Below are positions 10,483 through 21,997 of a DNA stretch of 64,000 nt, in pieces. The stretch's first letter is position 1, and every line of letters starts with the position of its first letter. The position numbers were made by a program, and so were the translations under genes. This stretch comes from Arthonia radiata (taxonomy: Eukaryota > Ascomycota > Arthoniomycetes > Arthoniales > Arthoniaceae), in assembly GCA_002989075.1 (NCBI GenBank), contig PSQN01000006.1:434001-498000 (forward strand), read 5' to 3'. The notes beneath the pieces are model-generated. The model did no database searches. It had not been told where the DNA came from and worked only from the letters and a program-made list of their open reading frames with translations.

Positions 10483-12340
10483 CTTGACAACAAAAGTAGA
10501 TGAGGATGGCTGTGGGCAGCCGTTGATGATGCATTATTGGCGAGAATCACAACAGCAAACCTGATGGTGATCGAACCACAAGGCCCGAGAAAGGCCGATG
10601 CCCGTGCCGCTAACCGTATACGACCTTCGGCCAAATATTAGTTACCACATACGCAGTCTACACTCTACGCAAGATACTGCACCTTCACTACACCGGCAAA
10701 GAGAATCAAGGGATGAGAACATGCTACACCGTCAATCTTCAATGAAGGCCACCCCTGCCTACCAGATGCTGTGGCAGCTGTTCGACGTTGCGATAGAGAT
10801 TGCCGGCTCACAATATTATCCATCCGGCAAGACAGGTTGAGCATTCAGGTATGACTTTCATGTCCGTGACAATAACGGTCCCACCGACTTCGCATGGGAC
10901 CAATACCGCAAGCTTCGTCGGTCTAAGTTCGAGCTCGGCAGAACGTTATCGATTGGCAACCCATCCTGACGAGCAAAGACAGTGACCAAGCGTTCAATGC
11001 TACCAAAGGCCTCGCTCGCTGGTGACTCAATTTCAGAAACAGCATTGTCGCGACGTCGTATGTTGAAAGCAATGAAGGTGAAGAGGAGCAGGATCCCCAC
11101 GTGTATATAAATAGGAGCACGCTAGACTTTCGTAGTGCGTGTCAGGTCAGCTTGAATTTAAGGGCTTTTCAACCTGCAGTTTCGAAATGCGGGTGAGATT
11201 CTAGGGGTTTTAGCGGGGCCTCTATTTTCAAAGGCGGAGGGCGTTCCGCGATGCGGCCAGGATATCGCCAAGCCTTTTGCCCGCTGTTGCAAAGGTGATT
11301 CTGTTCAACGCCTTGTGTGTCTTTCGAAGAATACGAGCGACGCCTCCGCTTCTGTTGGTTGCTCCTTGATCCAAACAAACTTTAGTTTCTGTTCGCTAAA
11401 GACTGAGAACGTAGTACGTGATAGCAATTTCGTTTTCATTCCATGCGAAGCTCACCTGCTATCCATATGGCCAACAATGCGCTTTCAGCCCGGCTCCAAG
11501 CTCGCAAAGGATGCGCTGTATTTTCAGATCCGACATGGCGGTGCAGCTGGCGCACGTGAGCTTCAGGAGGCTGATACCAAAAGCTGGCTTCCCTGGATTC
11601 TCGAACTTCCATCGACCGCTGTTGATTGATATTATTGCACGTGCTCAACCTTTATACGAGATCTCACGTCAGATTTACGTGCCAAGACCCTATTGTTGCG
11701 AGAAGTACGGACTATGGAAGATTCAAGTGCTGTTGCCAGGCCGTTCCTTGCGAGACCCCCGCGAGCCTTTCGCTTAGCCCTGGAGTGGCATCTCAGAACT
11801 GTACTACGACCGTACAACAACAGGGTAGTGTTGAGGAGTCTTGTAGCAAAGAGCAGACTGTGAGAACTCTGGGCCTCAACTGCCCACGTCTTGGGTAAGT
11901 ATACGTAAGTGTTTGGCAGTACAATAAGCGCAAGCTGCTCGTCGGACAAGAGATCGCAGTGGCCGAAAATGCGCACAGGCACGGCTCACATATAGGACAT
12001 GTCTTGGAACGACTATCAACCTCTACGCTCGCATCATATCGCAAAGAAGTCCGCTAGTTGAGTGACCGGAGCTTCGGGCCCGTCCCTTGCGACTTCACGG
12101 CCACTTCAGCATGAGAACCAGTCTCATACGCAAGGGAAAGGAATATAAGACCCCTCGGTATACCTCGACAATTGTATTTTCTATCATCTCATTCCATTCC
12201 ATTTCAAAGCTAATCTCTAATTTCTGATTCTTCATCGTCAACATTCAAAAGTCCAGTCATTCACTTCTGTGATTCACTCCTTCGCCAGTCGCTGTTCAAT
12301 TCGTACATCTTCTCGCACAAGTTTCGATTCAATACTCAAC
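10483..12340. other. Long intergenic region; promoter of the GPI repeat gene at its right end
   Basis: About 1.86 kb without a convincing gene on either strand. A textbook TATA sequence (TATATAAATA, 11104-11113) is present but no gene follows closely. The last 150 bp before 12341 are C/T-rich (CTATCATCTCATTCCATTCC), as in leaders of highly expressed fungal genes, with ATATAAG near 12145. Confidence 0.5.
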
Positions 12341-13738
12341 ATGAAGTACATTCTCGTCTCAGCCTGTGTGGTGTGCAGCGCCTTTGCACAAGCGGTGCCG
12401 CCCACAACGAGAGAGCTGCAAACTCTCATCGATCCAACAACCAGACCATCTCCAACTGGTCTGGGGGCTTTAATCGAGCCGACCACCCAGTCCTTCCCTA
12501 CCAACCCGGCACAGACTTTGATCGAGCCGACCACCAGACCATTCCCCACCGATGGCGCTTGTACTGCTTCCTTGACCACGACCGTGAACGGTAGGGCGTA
12601 CACTGTGGGTCTGACTACTGGCAGCAGCTTAGTCGTCAATGGCCAAACGATCGCGCCCGGCGCCACCAACGCGCCTACCATCTCCGGACAGGCCGTTTCT
12701 TACGGCCCTGACGGCGGCGCTGATTCCAAGTCCCCTGTCGTAGCCATCGCCGGTGTAAATATCGATGTACCAACGACTCCAGCTGCGTGCGCATCGCCTC
12801 CTGCGGCGCCGGCTTGCACCGCATCATTGACAACGACGCTCGCCGGCACGCCATTCACAGTTGGTCTCACTACCAGCAGCAGCTTAATCGTTAACGGCCA
12901 GGCTATTGCACCTGGTGCTACCGACGCACCTACTATCTCAGGACAGCGCGTCTCCTACGGCCCTGACGGCGGCGCGGACTCCAAATCGCCTGTCGTGACC
13001 ATCAACGGTGTCACTATCGACGTGCCCACGGCTCCTGCTGCATGCTCATCGCCACCAGAGGCGCCGGCTTGCACCGCATCATTGACAACGACGCTCGCCG
13101 GCACGCCATTCACAGTTGGTCTCACTACCAGCAGCAGCTTAATCGTTAATGGCCAGGCTATCGCACCTGGTGCCACCGATGCGCCTACTATCTCAGGACA
13201 GCGCGTCTCCTACGGCCCTGACGGCGGAGCGGATTCCAAATCGCCTGTCGTGACCATCAACGGTGTCACTATCGATGTGCCTACCGCGCCTGCTGCTTGT
13301 TCGACCTCTGACGGACCTACTGGCGCGCCTGGAAACTCTGGCACATCAGGTCTGGCTGGCTCCGAAGGTCCTTCGAACCCATCAGGGCCCTCTGGGTCGA
13401 CAGATACCTCTGGCACGCCAGGCCTGGCTGGCTCGACAGGACCTTCTGGGTCGACCGGAACCTCTGGCACGTCGGGCCTCACCAGCGGCGAAGGTTCCTC
13501 GAACCCATCAGGCGCTTCTGGATCGACGGGGGGCGCGACGAGTCCCTACGGTTCCACGGGTGTCACAAGCGGCTCGACGGGGGCGACCAATTCGAACGGC
13601 TACTCGTACGGCGCACCGCACGGTGGCAATGGAACAATGTCTGGTATGCCCAGCATGTACACTGGAGGTGCTTCCACCACTGCCGCCAGCGGTGTCGTTG
13701 GAGCTGCTGCTGCGTTTTTGGCGGTTATGCTTGCATAG
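12341..13738 (+). CDS. GPI-anchored cell-surface protein with tandem 85-residue repeats
   Basis: A single exon of 465 aa. The start at 12341 gives a clean signal peptide (MKYILVSACVVCSAFAQA); the frame is open further upstream but without an ATG. Residues 20-70 hold three short repeats around LIEPTTRPFPT. Three 85-aa units follow (DNA from about 12556, 12811 and 13066; 255-bp period), each starting ACTASLTTT and containing LIVNGQAIAPGA, YGPDGGADSKSP and a terminal Cys, so each unit has a Cys pair. A Ser/Thr/Gly/Pro-rich low-complexity stalk comes next. The hydrophobic end (SGVVGAAAAFLAVMLA) is a GPI-addition signal. Function is unknown; wall-linked adhesin or structural mannoprotein is inference from architecture. 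Repeats 2 and 3 are identical in protein over about 80 residues. Confidence 0.88.
   Translation: MKYILVSACVVCSAFAQAVPPTTRELQTLIDPTTRPSPTGLGALIEPTTQSFPTNPAQTLIEPTTRPFPTDGACTASLTTTVNGRAYTVGLTTGSSLVVNGQTIAPGATNAPTISGQAVSYGPDGGADSKSPVVAIAGVNIDVPTTPAACASPPAAPACTASLTTTLAGTPFTVGLTTSSSLIVNGQAIAPGATDAPTISGQRVSYGPDGGADSKSPVVTINGVTIDVPTAPAACSSPPEAPACTASLTTTLAGTPFTVGLTTSSSLIVNGQAIAPGATDAPTISGQRVSYGPDGGADSKSPVVTINGVTIDVPTAPAACSTSDGPTGAPGNSGTSGLAGSEGPSNPSGPSGSTDTSGTPGLAGSTGPSGSTGTSGTSGLTSGEGSSNPSGASGSTGGATSPYGSTGVTSGSTGATNSNGYSYGAPHGGNGTMSGMPSMYTGGASTTAASGVVGAAAAFLAVMLA
12556..13310 (+). repeat. Three in-frame 255-bp repeats
   Basis: The period is set by GGCTTGCACCGCATCATTGA at 12811 and 13066. Copy 1 (from 12556) is more diverged. 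Copies 2 and 3 differ by about a dozen bases, all silent over the first 80 codons. Confidence 0.9.
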
Positions 13739-13838
13739 GGGTTTCATGGTATTGTGAAAGCAGTGAGCGGAGCGAGGAGTAATGGGCGGGTATTGAGCCA
13801 ACTTTGAGTAGCTGGAATGTGTCTTGAAACAACCTTTC

Positions 13839-13844
13839 AATAAA
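13839..13844 (+). terminator. AATAAA polyadenylation signal of the GPI repeat gene
   Basis: AATAAA lies about 100 bp after the stop codon at 13736-13738, the expected distance for a fungal 3' end signal. Confidence 0.55.
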
Positions 13845-14658
13845 GTGTTTGTCTGCGACTTTTCATTTATTATATACGTGTATGCACATTCTCGACCACT
13901 GTGAATTTCCACAGGCCCAATGTGATCGACATCACCTCCCTATTCGAGACGTCACGTGTAAGCACGGACGCATGCTATCAGCCTTGCGAACAGGGCATAC
14001 TCGATTCAGGAAATTAATGCCACTCGGATCGCTCTCGACCAGGGTTCACACCCGCTGAGGATGCACTTTGATCGTTCCTTTGCGTCTTTGAAACCGCTCG
14101 CCTGTGAGCAAAGAATAAGGCTGGTGCTCCTCACCAAATGGGCACGTATGTTGTCGACCATGCACAAGCATCGCAAGATCAGTAGCTTTACTGCGCAGAA
14201 AGATCGAATTAGAGTGATGCTCAGCAGCCCCAGAAAAATGTTGGGCGCTAAATCACGATGTCCTTTTAAAACTCCGGATTGTGGTAGTTATTCCAGCAAG
14301 TTGCAACCAGCACACCACTTCGAGCTGTCTTCCAGCGATCGACCGGCCCGCCACATGCATGCAGTCAACAGAAAGACGTACAGCCAATAAGAACGATTTG
14401 CGCGTCAGCATTTTTAGCGCCGAAGACGAAAGTGTTCATGACAGAATGCGTGTGTAATAATGATGCTGTAAGGACACGAGAATTCCTTTTATGATCAGCA
14501 TGTTCTATCCACCCGCGCCGACCTGCTTCCTAAGGACTGTCATTTCGAACACATCTGACCAATGCAGGATGCTGTTCTATCCCTGTCCGAGAAGATCCTT
14601 TTTCGCGTCCCCCTGATGCCAAGACACCCTGAAGTGGACGAATGCTCGACGCCTCAAC
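13845..14658. other. Intergenic, nothing recognised
   Basis: About 800 bp between two plus-strand genes with no supported ORF or RNA. The promoter of the DUF3431 gene should lie at its right end. Confidence 0.5.
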
Positions 14659-16317
14659 ATGGATTCAACAATCTCCAAAACGTGGCATTCCCTCCAAAGT
14701 CCGTTCAAGAACGAGCGAGAGAGCTGGACCTATTCAGGTGTCGCTCAGAGTGAACACGGACCGCTGGCCGGTGTCGCACGCCGCTCTTCAGTTTGGCGTC
14801 GCTTCGCAGGGTTTTGTCTGCTGTTCGCAATACTTTCACTCGTTTATTGGAGCTATACAATATGTAATACGCCACGTGAGGTGCCTCCGAATGCTTCGAA
14901 GCACCTGGTCGTTGCTTCTTTCACCGCTCAAGATGTGTCGTGGTTTGATGAGATACCAACAGAGTGAGTAGCGGATTTATGAAGTCTTCCTTGCGCAAGA
15001 GCCCCTCGCTTACCAAACATCAAGCTGGGCCATCAAGCGATATGTCATGGACGATCCGCATCCGGATCCCAGTGTGGGTCTGGGGGTTCCCAAGAACTAT
15101 GGTCGTGAGGCCATGTGAGTCTTGTCTTCGTCTCATCCGATCCTGACCGCGATGTGTACTGATGATGTGGCGCGAAAGGGCTTACCTGACCTATATCATC
15201 GACCACTACGACATCCTGCCCGACTATGTAGCCATGATACATGGCCATTATCAAAGCTGGCATCAGCCGGCACCTATGTCTAAGGTCAGTGTGCAGTCTA
15301 CACACGTGGTGCACGGGTCCACTGCCGCAGAGACACGCATTAACGTTATTGAGCCTATAGAAACTGCGCGCCTTGAATTTGACTGCGCTCGAGAACGAAG
15401 ACTACATCAGCTTTCGATGCGGCAACAATATGGGTTGCGAGCGCAGGCCCTACATAGACAAGGAGCATGTCAATTGGGTGAGAGCCGCGATAGATCCATT
15501 GATGATTAGAAATGCTGATGGCGTATCTACAGGACGGCGAAATCCACCTCGAGAACTTTTGGCAATACATCTTCAACAACCAGACCGAGATGCCTCGCTA
15601 CATTAGCTACAAATGTTGCGGCCAGCACGCTATCACACGAAGATCTATTCAGAAACGATCTCGTGATGAGTGGATCAAAATTAGAGAGCCCCTAATGCTT
15701 GGAGAGGAAGAGCTGAGAGCAGTCGCACCGTGGGCACGTGACACGGTCAATCTCGAGTGGACACTCGGTACTTTCTACGTGAGGCTTGGCAATTTTGATT
15801 GCAGAGGTATTGACTCTTGCTGATACTCTCGATAATAGGAGAAAATATGGCATCTTTTGTTCGGTACAGAGTCAGAGTAGTAAGAGCCTCACGCTTAGAT
15901 TGTTCTCGAAGACCTACCACTGACACGAAAGATAGCTGCCCAACAATGGACAAGTGCAACATGGAACACTTCTCAAATGCCATTATATGCGCCGGCGACG
16001 AGGATCTCACGCCATACGAACATGAGCTGTGGAGGGACAACATCTGCGTCTCCGCTTTCGACGATGTTGCTCCTTCGACAAGCCCCAATTGGACTACATG
16101 GAACCATGATTTGATCGCAGTCAGCGCGGATATTCGAAGTCAGCGCAATGATCGATTAATGGAGCAGGATAGACGGCTTCACGAGCTTGAGACGGAGCTT
16201 GAAGAGGCGCGCGAGGAGCTCGGTACCTTACAGACTGAGGCGAGGGAGACAGAGAGGGCGCTCAAGCAAGCCACAGCGGCCATCCGCATTATGGAAAGTG
16301 AACATAGCACGGATTGA
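14659..16317 (+). CDS. DUF3431 family membrane protein with C-terminal coiled coil
   Basis: Seven exons give one frame of 428 aa: 14659-14963, 15025-15114, 15179-15284, 15361-15477, 15533-15778, 15839-15879 and 15936-16317. Introns are 55-76 nt with CTGAC or CTTAC-like branch sites. A membrane segment at residues 48-68 (GFCLLFAILSLVYWSY) makes it a probable type II protein of the secretory pathway. The DUF3431 domain follows: VVASFTAQDVSW, VMDDPHP, VPKNYGREAMAYLTYIIDHY, MIHGHYQSWH, NNMGCERR, CCGQHAITR, EKIWHLLFG, and EYCPTMDKC at the last splice. The last 75 residues are a heptad-like Glu/Arg coiled coil, unusual for the family. Enzymatic function is not established; relatives are often labelled glycosyltransferase-like. 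The 41-nt exon 6 carries the conserved WHxxFG motif, which strongly supports the model. Confidence 0.85.
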
Positions 16318-16592
16318 ATAATATGTAGGATACTTCCCGCCACAGCCCTGGCTGTTCATATCGTTACATCGAGGATATCCTTGTTGAAAGTAGCGCCGAT
16401 CCTAGCGTATATCAGTGATGTCAAGCATCGCCGGCCAGAACTCGTGCCGTCAAGTTGTCCAAGACAAATGCGCAGCTGTGCTGCCTGGCGCAAGACTTTG
16501 GTTCCAGTATCTTAGGCCACTTCTTCTTCCATATTCGCCATGAGCATTTGCGTGCATTGGTGACCGACTACGGCTTATCTTCAACGCGTGTC

Positions 16593-17765
16593 ATGATGTC
16601 CGCTTCCCTATCACTATTGACCATCTTTGCGACGGCCGTCGTTGCGGCTGTTCTTCCAACGCCGGGCTCCGTACCTGCACTTCAGCCTGAATCTGTTTCA
16701 TCGAAGTCATCGTCCTCTTCCAACCTTCCATTGCTCCTGTGGCATGGCCTCGGAGACTCTTTTGATTCCGATGGCATCAAGTCAGTAGGAGCGCTGTACC
16801 AGAAGATATACCCGGACAGCCCCGTCTACTTTGTTCACTTAGGAGACGACGCCGGCTCTGACCGCCATGCATCCTTCTTTGGCAACCTCACAGAGCAGGT
16901 CAATCAAGTCTGCGATGACATCCGAGACACCAAAGAGCTATCACACGCCACAGCAGCGAATGCACTAGGATTCTCACAGGGTGGCGTTTTCATACGCGGT
17001 CTCATTGAGCGATGCGACGCGATCAACGTCCGCAACCTGGTCACATTCGGCAGTCCGCACAGCGGCATTACGGAGTTTGCAACATGCGCAGAGGATGACT
17101 GGTGGTGCAAGATTTGGAGTGGAACACTCAAAGGCAACACATGGAGCCCCTTTGCGCAAAGCACGCTCGTGCCTGCGCAATATTTCAGGACCTCAGAGGA
17201 TATGGAGAACTTTCTTTTGTACTCCAACTTCCTAGCAGACGTCAACAACGAGCGCGACAAGAAGATCAATACGTACAGGCAGCGCATCGGCGCGTTAAGC
17301 CGATTCGTCATGTACAAGTTTCAAGATGAGGACGTCATTCACCCGCCAGAGAGCAGCTGGTTCGCAGACAGCAACACCACGTCCGGGCTTTTGACCAGGC
17401 TGAAAGAGCGGAATTTGTACACAGAAGATTGGCTGGGGCTCAAGAAGCTGGACGAGGCTGGTGGTCTCGAATTCCGAACGACGCCGGGAAAACACATGCA
17501 GATTGGAGACGGTGCCCTCGAGGACGCGTTCAGGAGATATTTCGCTCCTACCAAAGCTGAAGAAACATCTAACTTCTTACACACAGCGCAAGAAAGAGCA
17601 GGACAAGCAGCTCAAGCGGTCCTTGGCTCGTCTCAAGAGGCAGTTGGGGTGCTGCGCGAGGCTGATGAAAGCAGGCTCCTGGAGCCTGCTGTAGACGAGG
17701 GAGCGACCTCAGGAGAAGTATTCCTTCATCGATATGCGGAAGAGCTTCTAAATACTTCCGAATAG
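16593..17765 (+). CDS. Palmitoyl-protein thioesterase 1-like protein
   Basis: A single exon of 390 aa from the first in-frame ATG (a second ATG follows directly). A signal peptide (LSLLTIFATAVVAAVLP) precedes a Ser-rich linker. The alpha/beta hydrolase domain starts at LPLLLWHGLGDSFDSDG. The nucleophile is S128 in ALGFSQGG, the catalytic His is H301 in TPGKHMQIGD, and an acidic run D245-D247 sits where the catalytic Asp is expected. SPHSGITEF and the EDWLGLKKLDEAGG segment are typical of PPT1. The family removes palmitate from S-acylated proteins in lysosome/vacuole. The 75-residue C-terminal tail after the core is extra compared with animal PPT1. It lies 275 bp after the DUF3431 gene on the same strand. 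Confidence 0.92.
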   Translation: MMSASLSLLTIFATAVVAAVLPTPGSVPALQPESVSSKSSSSSNLPLLLWHGLGDSFDSDGIKSVGALYQKIYPDSPVYFVHLGDDAGSDRHASFFGNLTEQVNQVCDDIRDTKELSHATAANALGFSQGGVFIRGLIERCDAINVRNLVTFGSPHSGITEFATCAEDDWWCKIWSGTLKGNTWSPFAQSTLVPAQYFRTSEDMENFLLYSNFLADVNNERDKKINTYRQRIGALSRFVMYKFQDEDVIHPPESSWFADSNTTSGLLTRLKERNLYTEDWLGLKKLDEAGGLEFRTTPGKHMQIGDGALEDAFRRYFAPTKAEETSNFLHTAQERAGQAAQAVLGSSQEAVGVLREADESRLLEPAVDEGATSGEVFLHRYAEELLNTSE

Positions 17766-18640
17766 TTGGAATTGGTTCAAGAAGCCACCCTCACGCCGTC
17801 TCCGTAGTTTAACGTCTGTGATGCCAGAAAATGATTATTTGGGAAGCTAGGGAAATCTCGATCGAAGTTTCCACGGAATTCGTAATTGCTTGCACGGGGA
17901 TCTGAGCGCCATCATTGCTGCTGCATGAAAGGATCTGGAAAAAATACTCAATGGAAGTCACGGTTCAAGACTAGAAGTGCGTTCCATCACCACGAACTCC
18001 AGCCCGAGCAACAAACAGGCAGACGACCCAGCATATGGTGAGAAATAACGCAGCCGAGACGAAGTCGCGCAGCGATACTCTTTCACCGCTTTCACGGACT
18101 CAATCAGACTGCAACGTCCGCCTTTCTCTCCGCGCTTGGGCAGTGGACAACCCAAAGGATCAGCTTAGTATCGCCCCACAACCGTCAACAGCGGTCTATG
18201 CCACGGCCATTTGCAAAAAGCAGTGACATCGAGTATGCCCCGTGCTGAAGCAGTCTCTCGCTAAATGCGATCACATATTCCTCTTAGACGAATAACACGA
18301 AGGCGAGTCGGCGCGGCTATCAAATGCTTCGTTCTTTCCATCCCGTTCGCTCCTTCCGTTTGAAATCCGAGGTGAGGCCGCATCCTATGCTTCAAGGTGA
18401 AGATCACGTCAATCAACCTCAGGCACCAGGCAACACGCTTGCAAACGCAATAAGTGACAATGAGAATGATGACTACCCGAAGCTCAGATTTTCACCATGT
18501 TGGATTTTAATCCTTCACTTGTTCCATCGACTTCCTCCATCACATTCTCCATCGACGTTGTCCGTCGACTTCCCCTCTCCATTAACTTACTCTGCCTCTC
18601 ATAATCCAGAGCTGCACACAACTCAAAAGCCTGACCGACA
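17766..18640. other. Intergenic, promoter of the GMC oxidoreductase
   Basis: No supported gene. The 120 bp before the ATG at 18641 are pyrimidine-rich with short repeats of TCCATCGACTT, suggesting the leader. Confidence 0.5.
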
Positions 18641-20749
18641 ATGCGTACTCTGTTGTCCATTTTCGCTGGCCTCGCTGGCCTCGCTGGCCTGGCGTCGTGC
18701 CAGACTCAGCCATCCGAGTCTATCACTGGCACCAATTTGCTGGGTGATCACTTCGGCGTGCCTTCCACAAACGCAACTTTTGACTATGTCATAGTAGGGG
18801 GTGGCACCGCTGGTCTGGCATTGGCTGCCAGGCTTGCTTTGAACGGAACGGTAAGCGTCGCAGTAATCGAAGCAGGCGGGTTCTCCGAAATGGACAACGG
18901 CAACTACTCGTCCATACCAGCGCAGTCAGGTCATTTCAGCGGCACCGCACCAGCGAGTCGCAACCCCCGCATTGACTGGCAATATCAAACGGAGCCATCA
19001 GAGGTACGGTCATCTTCCTTCCGCTGATCATGCTGCTGCTAAATCGATCGTCCTAGGGCCTTGGTGAGCGTAGCATTGCCTACAACTCGGGCAAGACGCT
19101 TGGCGGGGCCAGCGCACGAAACGCGATGGTCTACGCACGGTATTTCATCCGTCTTGGTTTCCAGTCGCAGCAGCTGACATATTCCAAATGCGTAGCGCCC
19201 CGAAGTCAACGTACAGCATGTGGTCTCAGCAAGTCAATGACTCCAGTTACGAGTTCGAAAACTTCCTACCGTACTACCAGCGCAGCTTAACGTTCGACGC
19301 CCCAGATGCAACATCTCGAGCATCGAATGCATCAGGTGGGACCCAGCCGCCCATGATTGGAGAAGAAGACGGGCCTCTACATGTGACTCTACCTTCTTGG
19401 ACCAACGCAATCGGATCGTACGCAGCAACAGCCTTGAGAGCGTTAGGGCTCCAGCAATTTGAGGGTGTTGTAGGTGGCGCTCTCTCCGGTTTTGGTTACC
19501 TCACATTTACCATTGATGGCAAATCGCAAACCCGAAGCTCGGCAGAGACGTCGTACCTCCGCTACGCTCTCGCAAAGACCAGCAACATGGTCTTATATAC
19601 AAACACCCTAGCGCGGAAGATACTCTTCAATAGTGACGGCGAGGCGGTTGCAGTGATAGTCAGCGCTGGCGGCACGCCTTCCAACCTTACTGCTCGCAAA
19701 GAGGTTATACTAGCCGCTGGTGCCTTTCGTTCACCACAAATGCTGATGTTATCTGGTGTTGGGCCTCGAGATGCATTGGAGAGTCTGGGCATCCCTGTGA
19801 TTTCGGAACAGCCTGGCGTCGGGCAGTCTATGTGGGTAAGTTGCATCGCCGGATTGTTCATCAAATCACGGCGCCTAAAAAGCCACAGGATCAGCCCTTC
19901 TTCGGCCCATCATACCCGGTCTCCTTGACGACACATACAGCCCTCGGTAACAACCCCGCCTTTGCCGCTGAGCAGACACAACTTTACCGCAAGAATCGCA
20001 CCGGCATGCTTACCAATCCAAGTTTCGACTTCATCGCGTGGGGGAAGATCCCTGATCCTCAGCGCTCCAACCTCAGCGCACCCACACGATCCAGCCTCGA
20101 CGAATCATTTCCTGCGGATTGGCCCGAGCTGCAAACAATATTCAGTGATGGCTTCTCAGGCTACAATCGCGACAGAATCGTAGGCGCACTCAACGGCGCT
20201 CCCGCCGACGGCCGCATGTATGTTTCGATCATTTCGGTACTGGGCGCGACGTTCTCGCGGGGCAACGTCACCATCAACTCTACCGACGCTGGCCAGAACC
20301 CCATCATCTATCCCGCGCTCTTGACCGATGTGCGCGACCAGGAACAAGCCGTCGCGGCCTTTCGGCGCACGCGCCAGATTGCGCAAACGCCCGCGATGCA
20401 GCAGGTCATCGTTGGGGAGGAGGCGTGGCCAGGCGCTGATGTCGCGTCGTATACCGAGATCCTGGATCTGATTAAGCAGAGCGCAGCACCGTTGTGGCAT
20501 GCTAGCTGCACGTGCAAGATGGGCATGGCGGATGATCCAATGGCCGTTGTGGATTCGAAGGGGAGAGTGAAGGGGATGCGGCGGTTGCGGGTGGTTGATG
20601 CAAGCGTGTTCCCGTTTCTGACGCCAAACCAGCCGAGTGCCACGGTTTGTGAGTTTGAGCTCGGTACTGTTATCCTGAGGGGGGTTTGCTAACGTGTTGT
20701 AGATGCACTGGCGGAGATGATTGCGGAGGATATACTTCAGTCGCGATAA
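18641..20749 (+). CDS. Secreted GMC (glucose-methanol-choline) FAD oxidoreductase
   Basis: Five exons: 18641-19003, 19057-19139, 19196-19835, 19889-20648 and 20703-20749 (630 aa), with introns of 53-56 nt having CTGAC or CTAAC branch sites. The signal peptide is MRTLLSIFAGLAGLAGLASC. The FAD ADP-binding motif is at residues 47-65 (FDYVIVGGGTAGLALAARL). GMC signature 1 is GKTLGGASARNAMVYAR, restored by the second splice, and signature 2 is AGAFRSPQMLMLSGVGP. The catalytic region has PLWHASCTCKMG (active-site His) and the C-terminal LTPNQPSATVYALAEMIAEDIL, giving a His/Asn pair. The last 47-nt exon completes that helix. Members oxidise alcohols or sugars; the substrate here is unknown (aryl-alcohol, choline or polyketide-type enzymes all fit). 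No polyketide cluster is visible nearby. Confidence 0.92.
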
Positions 20750-21997
20750 GCTGCGCTCATGGGCATTCTTGGAGAGCTTCCGGAAGGTCTGAAGCGGCTC
20801 TTAGCTTGCGCCTCGCGGTCGACGTCTTGCCTGCGACGGGCCCAAATCGACCTCAAGGTCTTATACATTCCACCTATGCTAGTTGGCACTAGCACCGTCG
20901 ATGGAGGTTACCTTGAGACATCTGCAATGATCATAGCTTCGACGTCTATGTAATACACTAGTTCCTTTGTGAGTGACGTGTTAATGTGCTACGGGTTTCT
21001 ACGTAATTGACCCGGCTTTAACACTTTCAGTCGAGTGACTTTCCTTCAAGACGTCCCTCGGCCGCTCATTGTAAGATACACACTCGCAGAGGACGTACGA
21101 CTTTCGTAGGCACCCGGACCTACTGCGTGGGTTGGCAAAAATCCCGAATTTTAACTCAGACCCTACAAATCAAAGTCTGCATCTTCCCTGCGCGATCATG
21201 GCAGCCCTAAGAAGACAGATAGGTCACGATGGGTAATGCGAGTAGATACCAGTTAATGCAGCGGTGATCGTACACATTCATGGAAAGAAGTGCGCAGACG
21301 CAAGACATCAAACACCAAAGGCTTTGCGACTTAGCTGGCCATCTACCCCCTTTGTAAGCTACTCAGAGCTCGTTCGACGGCCTTTTTTGTCTCACGATGC
21401 AGGATCCGGCACTTCTTGAGGCAACGTGCTGTTGTCTTTCTGTCGGGTTTGGCTGCAGCGGGGGGTATTGGATTTCCCTACGGTAGGCATTACATATATA
21501 CATACGCTGGAAACGAAACGATCTCTACATGAGGCTTCGTTCCACAATACTGAATAGCGGAAGAGCTGGGTTAATCATCACACGAGGCTGGTAATCGCGT
21601 TCATGTGAGAGTTCGGCTGGGATGGAAGGGTCGTATATAGCATTATATTGCCTTAACAAGCAATCATGTTTCTTGGCGCTCATAATTACTCTATCGGGAA
21701 GCTCGTATGGTCATTCATTCCTTACCTCGATGGCCACCTTGATACTCCGGAGTCTCAACAAAGTCCTTGCAGTAACACGGAGACAAGTGATGCTGACGAT
21801 GTTGCCAGCCTCTCGCAGCAGTAAGACAGGATGCTGATAGCACAATCATGACCCTATGCTTGACGGCCGCGACCGCAAAGGTATCACGTTAACCGCTTGT
21901 CAACAAATATTCTCTGATCCAGCCCATCACTCATATGGTCAATTTGTTCGACTGACCCTTCAATCAAATTTTCTGGAGTTATTAACAGCTCGTCCTC
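20750..21997. other. Intergenic boundary between accessory-looking and housekeeping parts
   Basis: About 1.25 kb with no supported gene or RNA. It contains the upstream region of the Ctk2 gene. Confidence 0.5.

Noticed and set aside
11104-11113. Perfect TATA box TATATAAATA
   Set aside because: No supported gene begins within a few hundred bases on either strand.
11315-11982. Cluster of overlapping 90-120 codon frames on both strands
   Set aside because: No homology signal, mutually overlapping, no splice-supported extension.
15817-16317. Separate gene starting inside 15817-15946
   Set aside because: The frame is better explained as the last exon of the DUF3431 gene: the splice at 15880-15935 restores the EYCPTMDKC motif.
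6705-20749. Secondary-metabolite gene cluster built on the GMC oxidase and MFS gene
   Set aside because: No backbone synthase, no cluster regulator, and the two genes are 8 kb apart with unrelated genes between.
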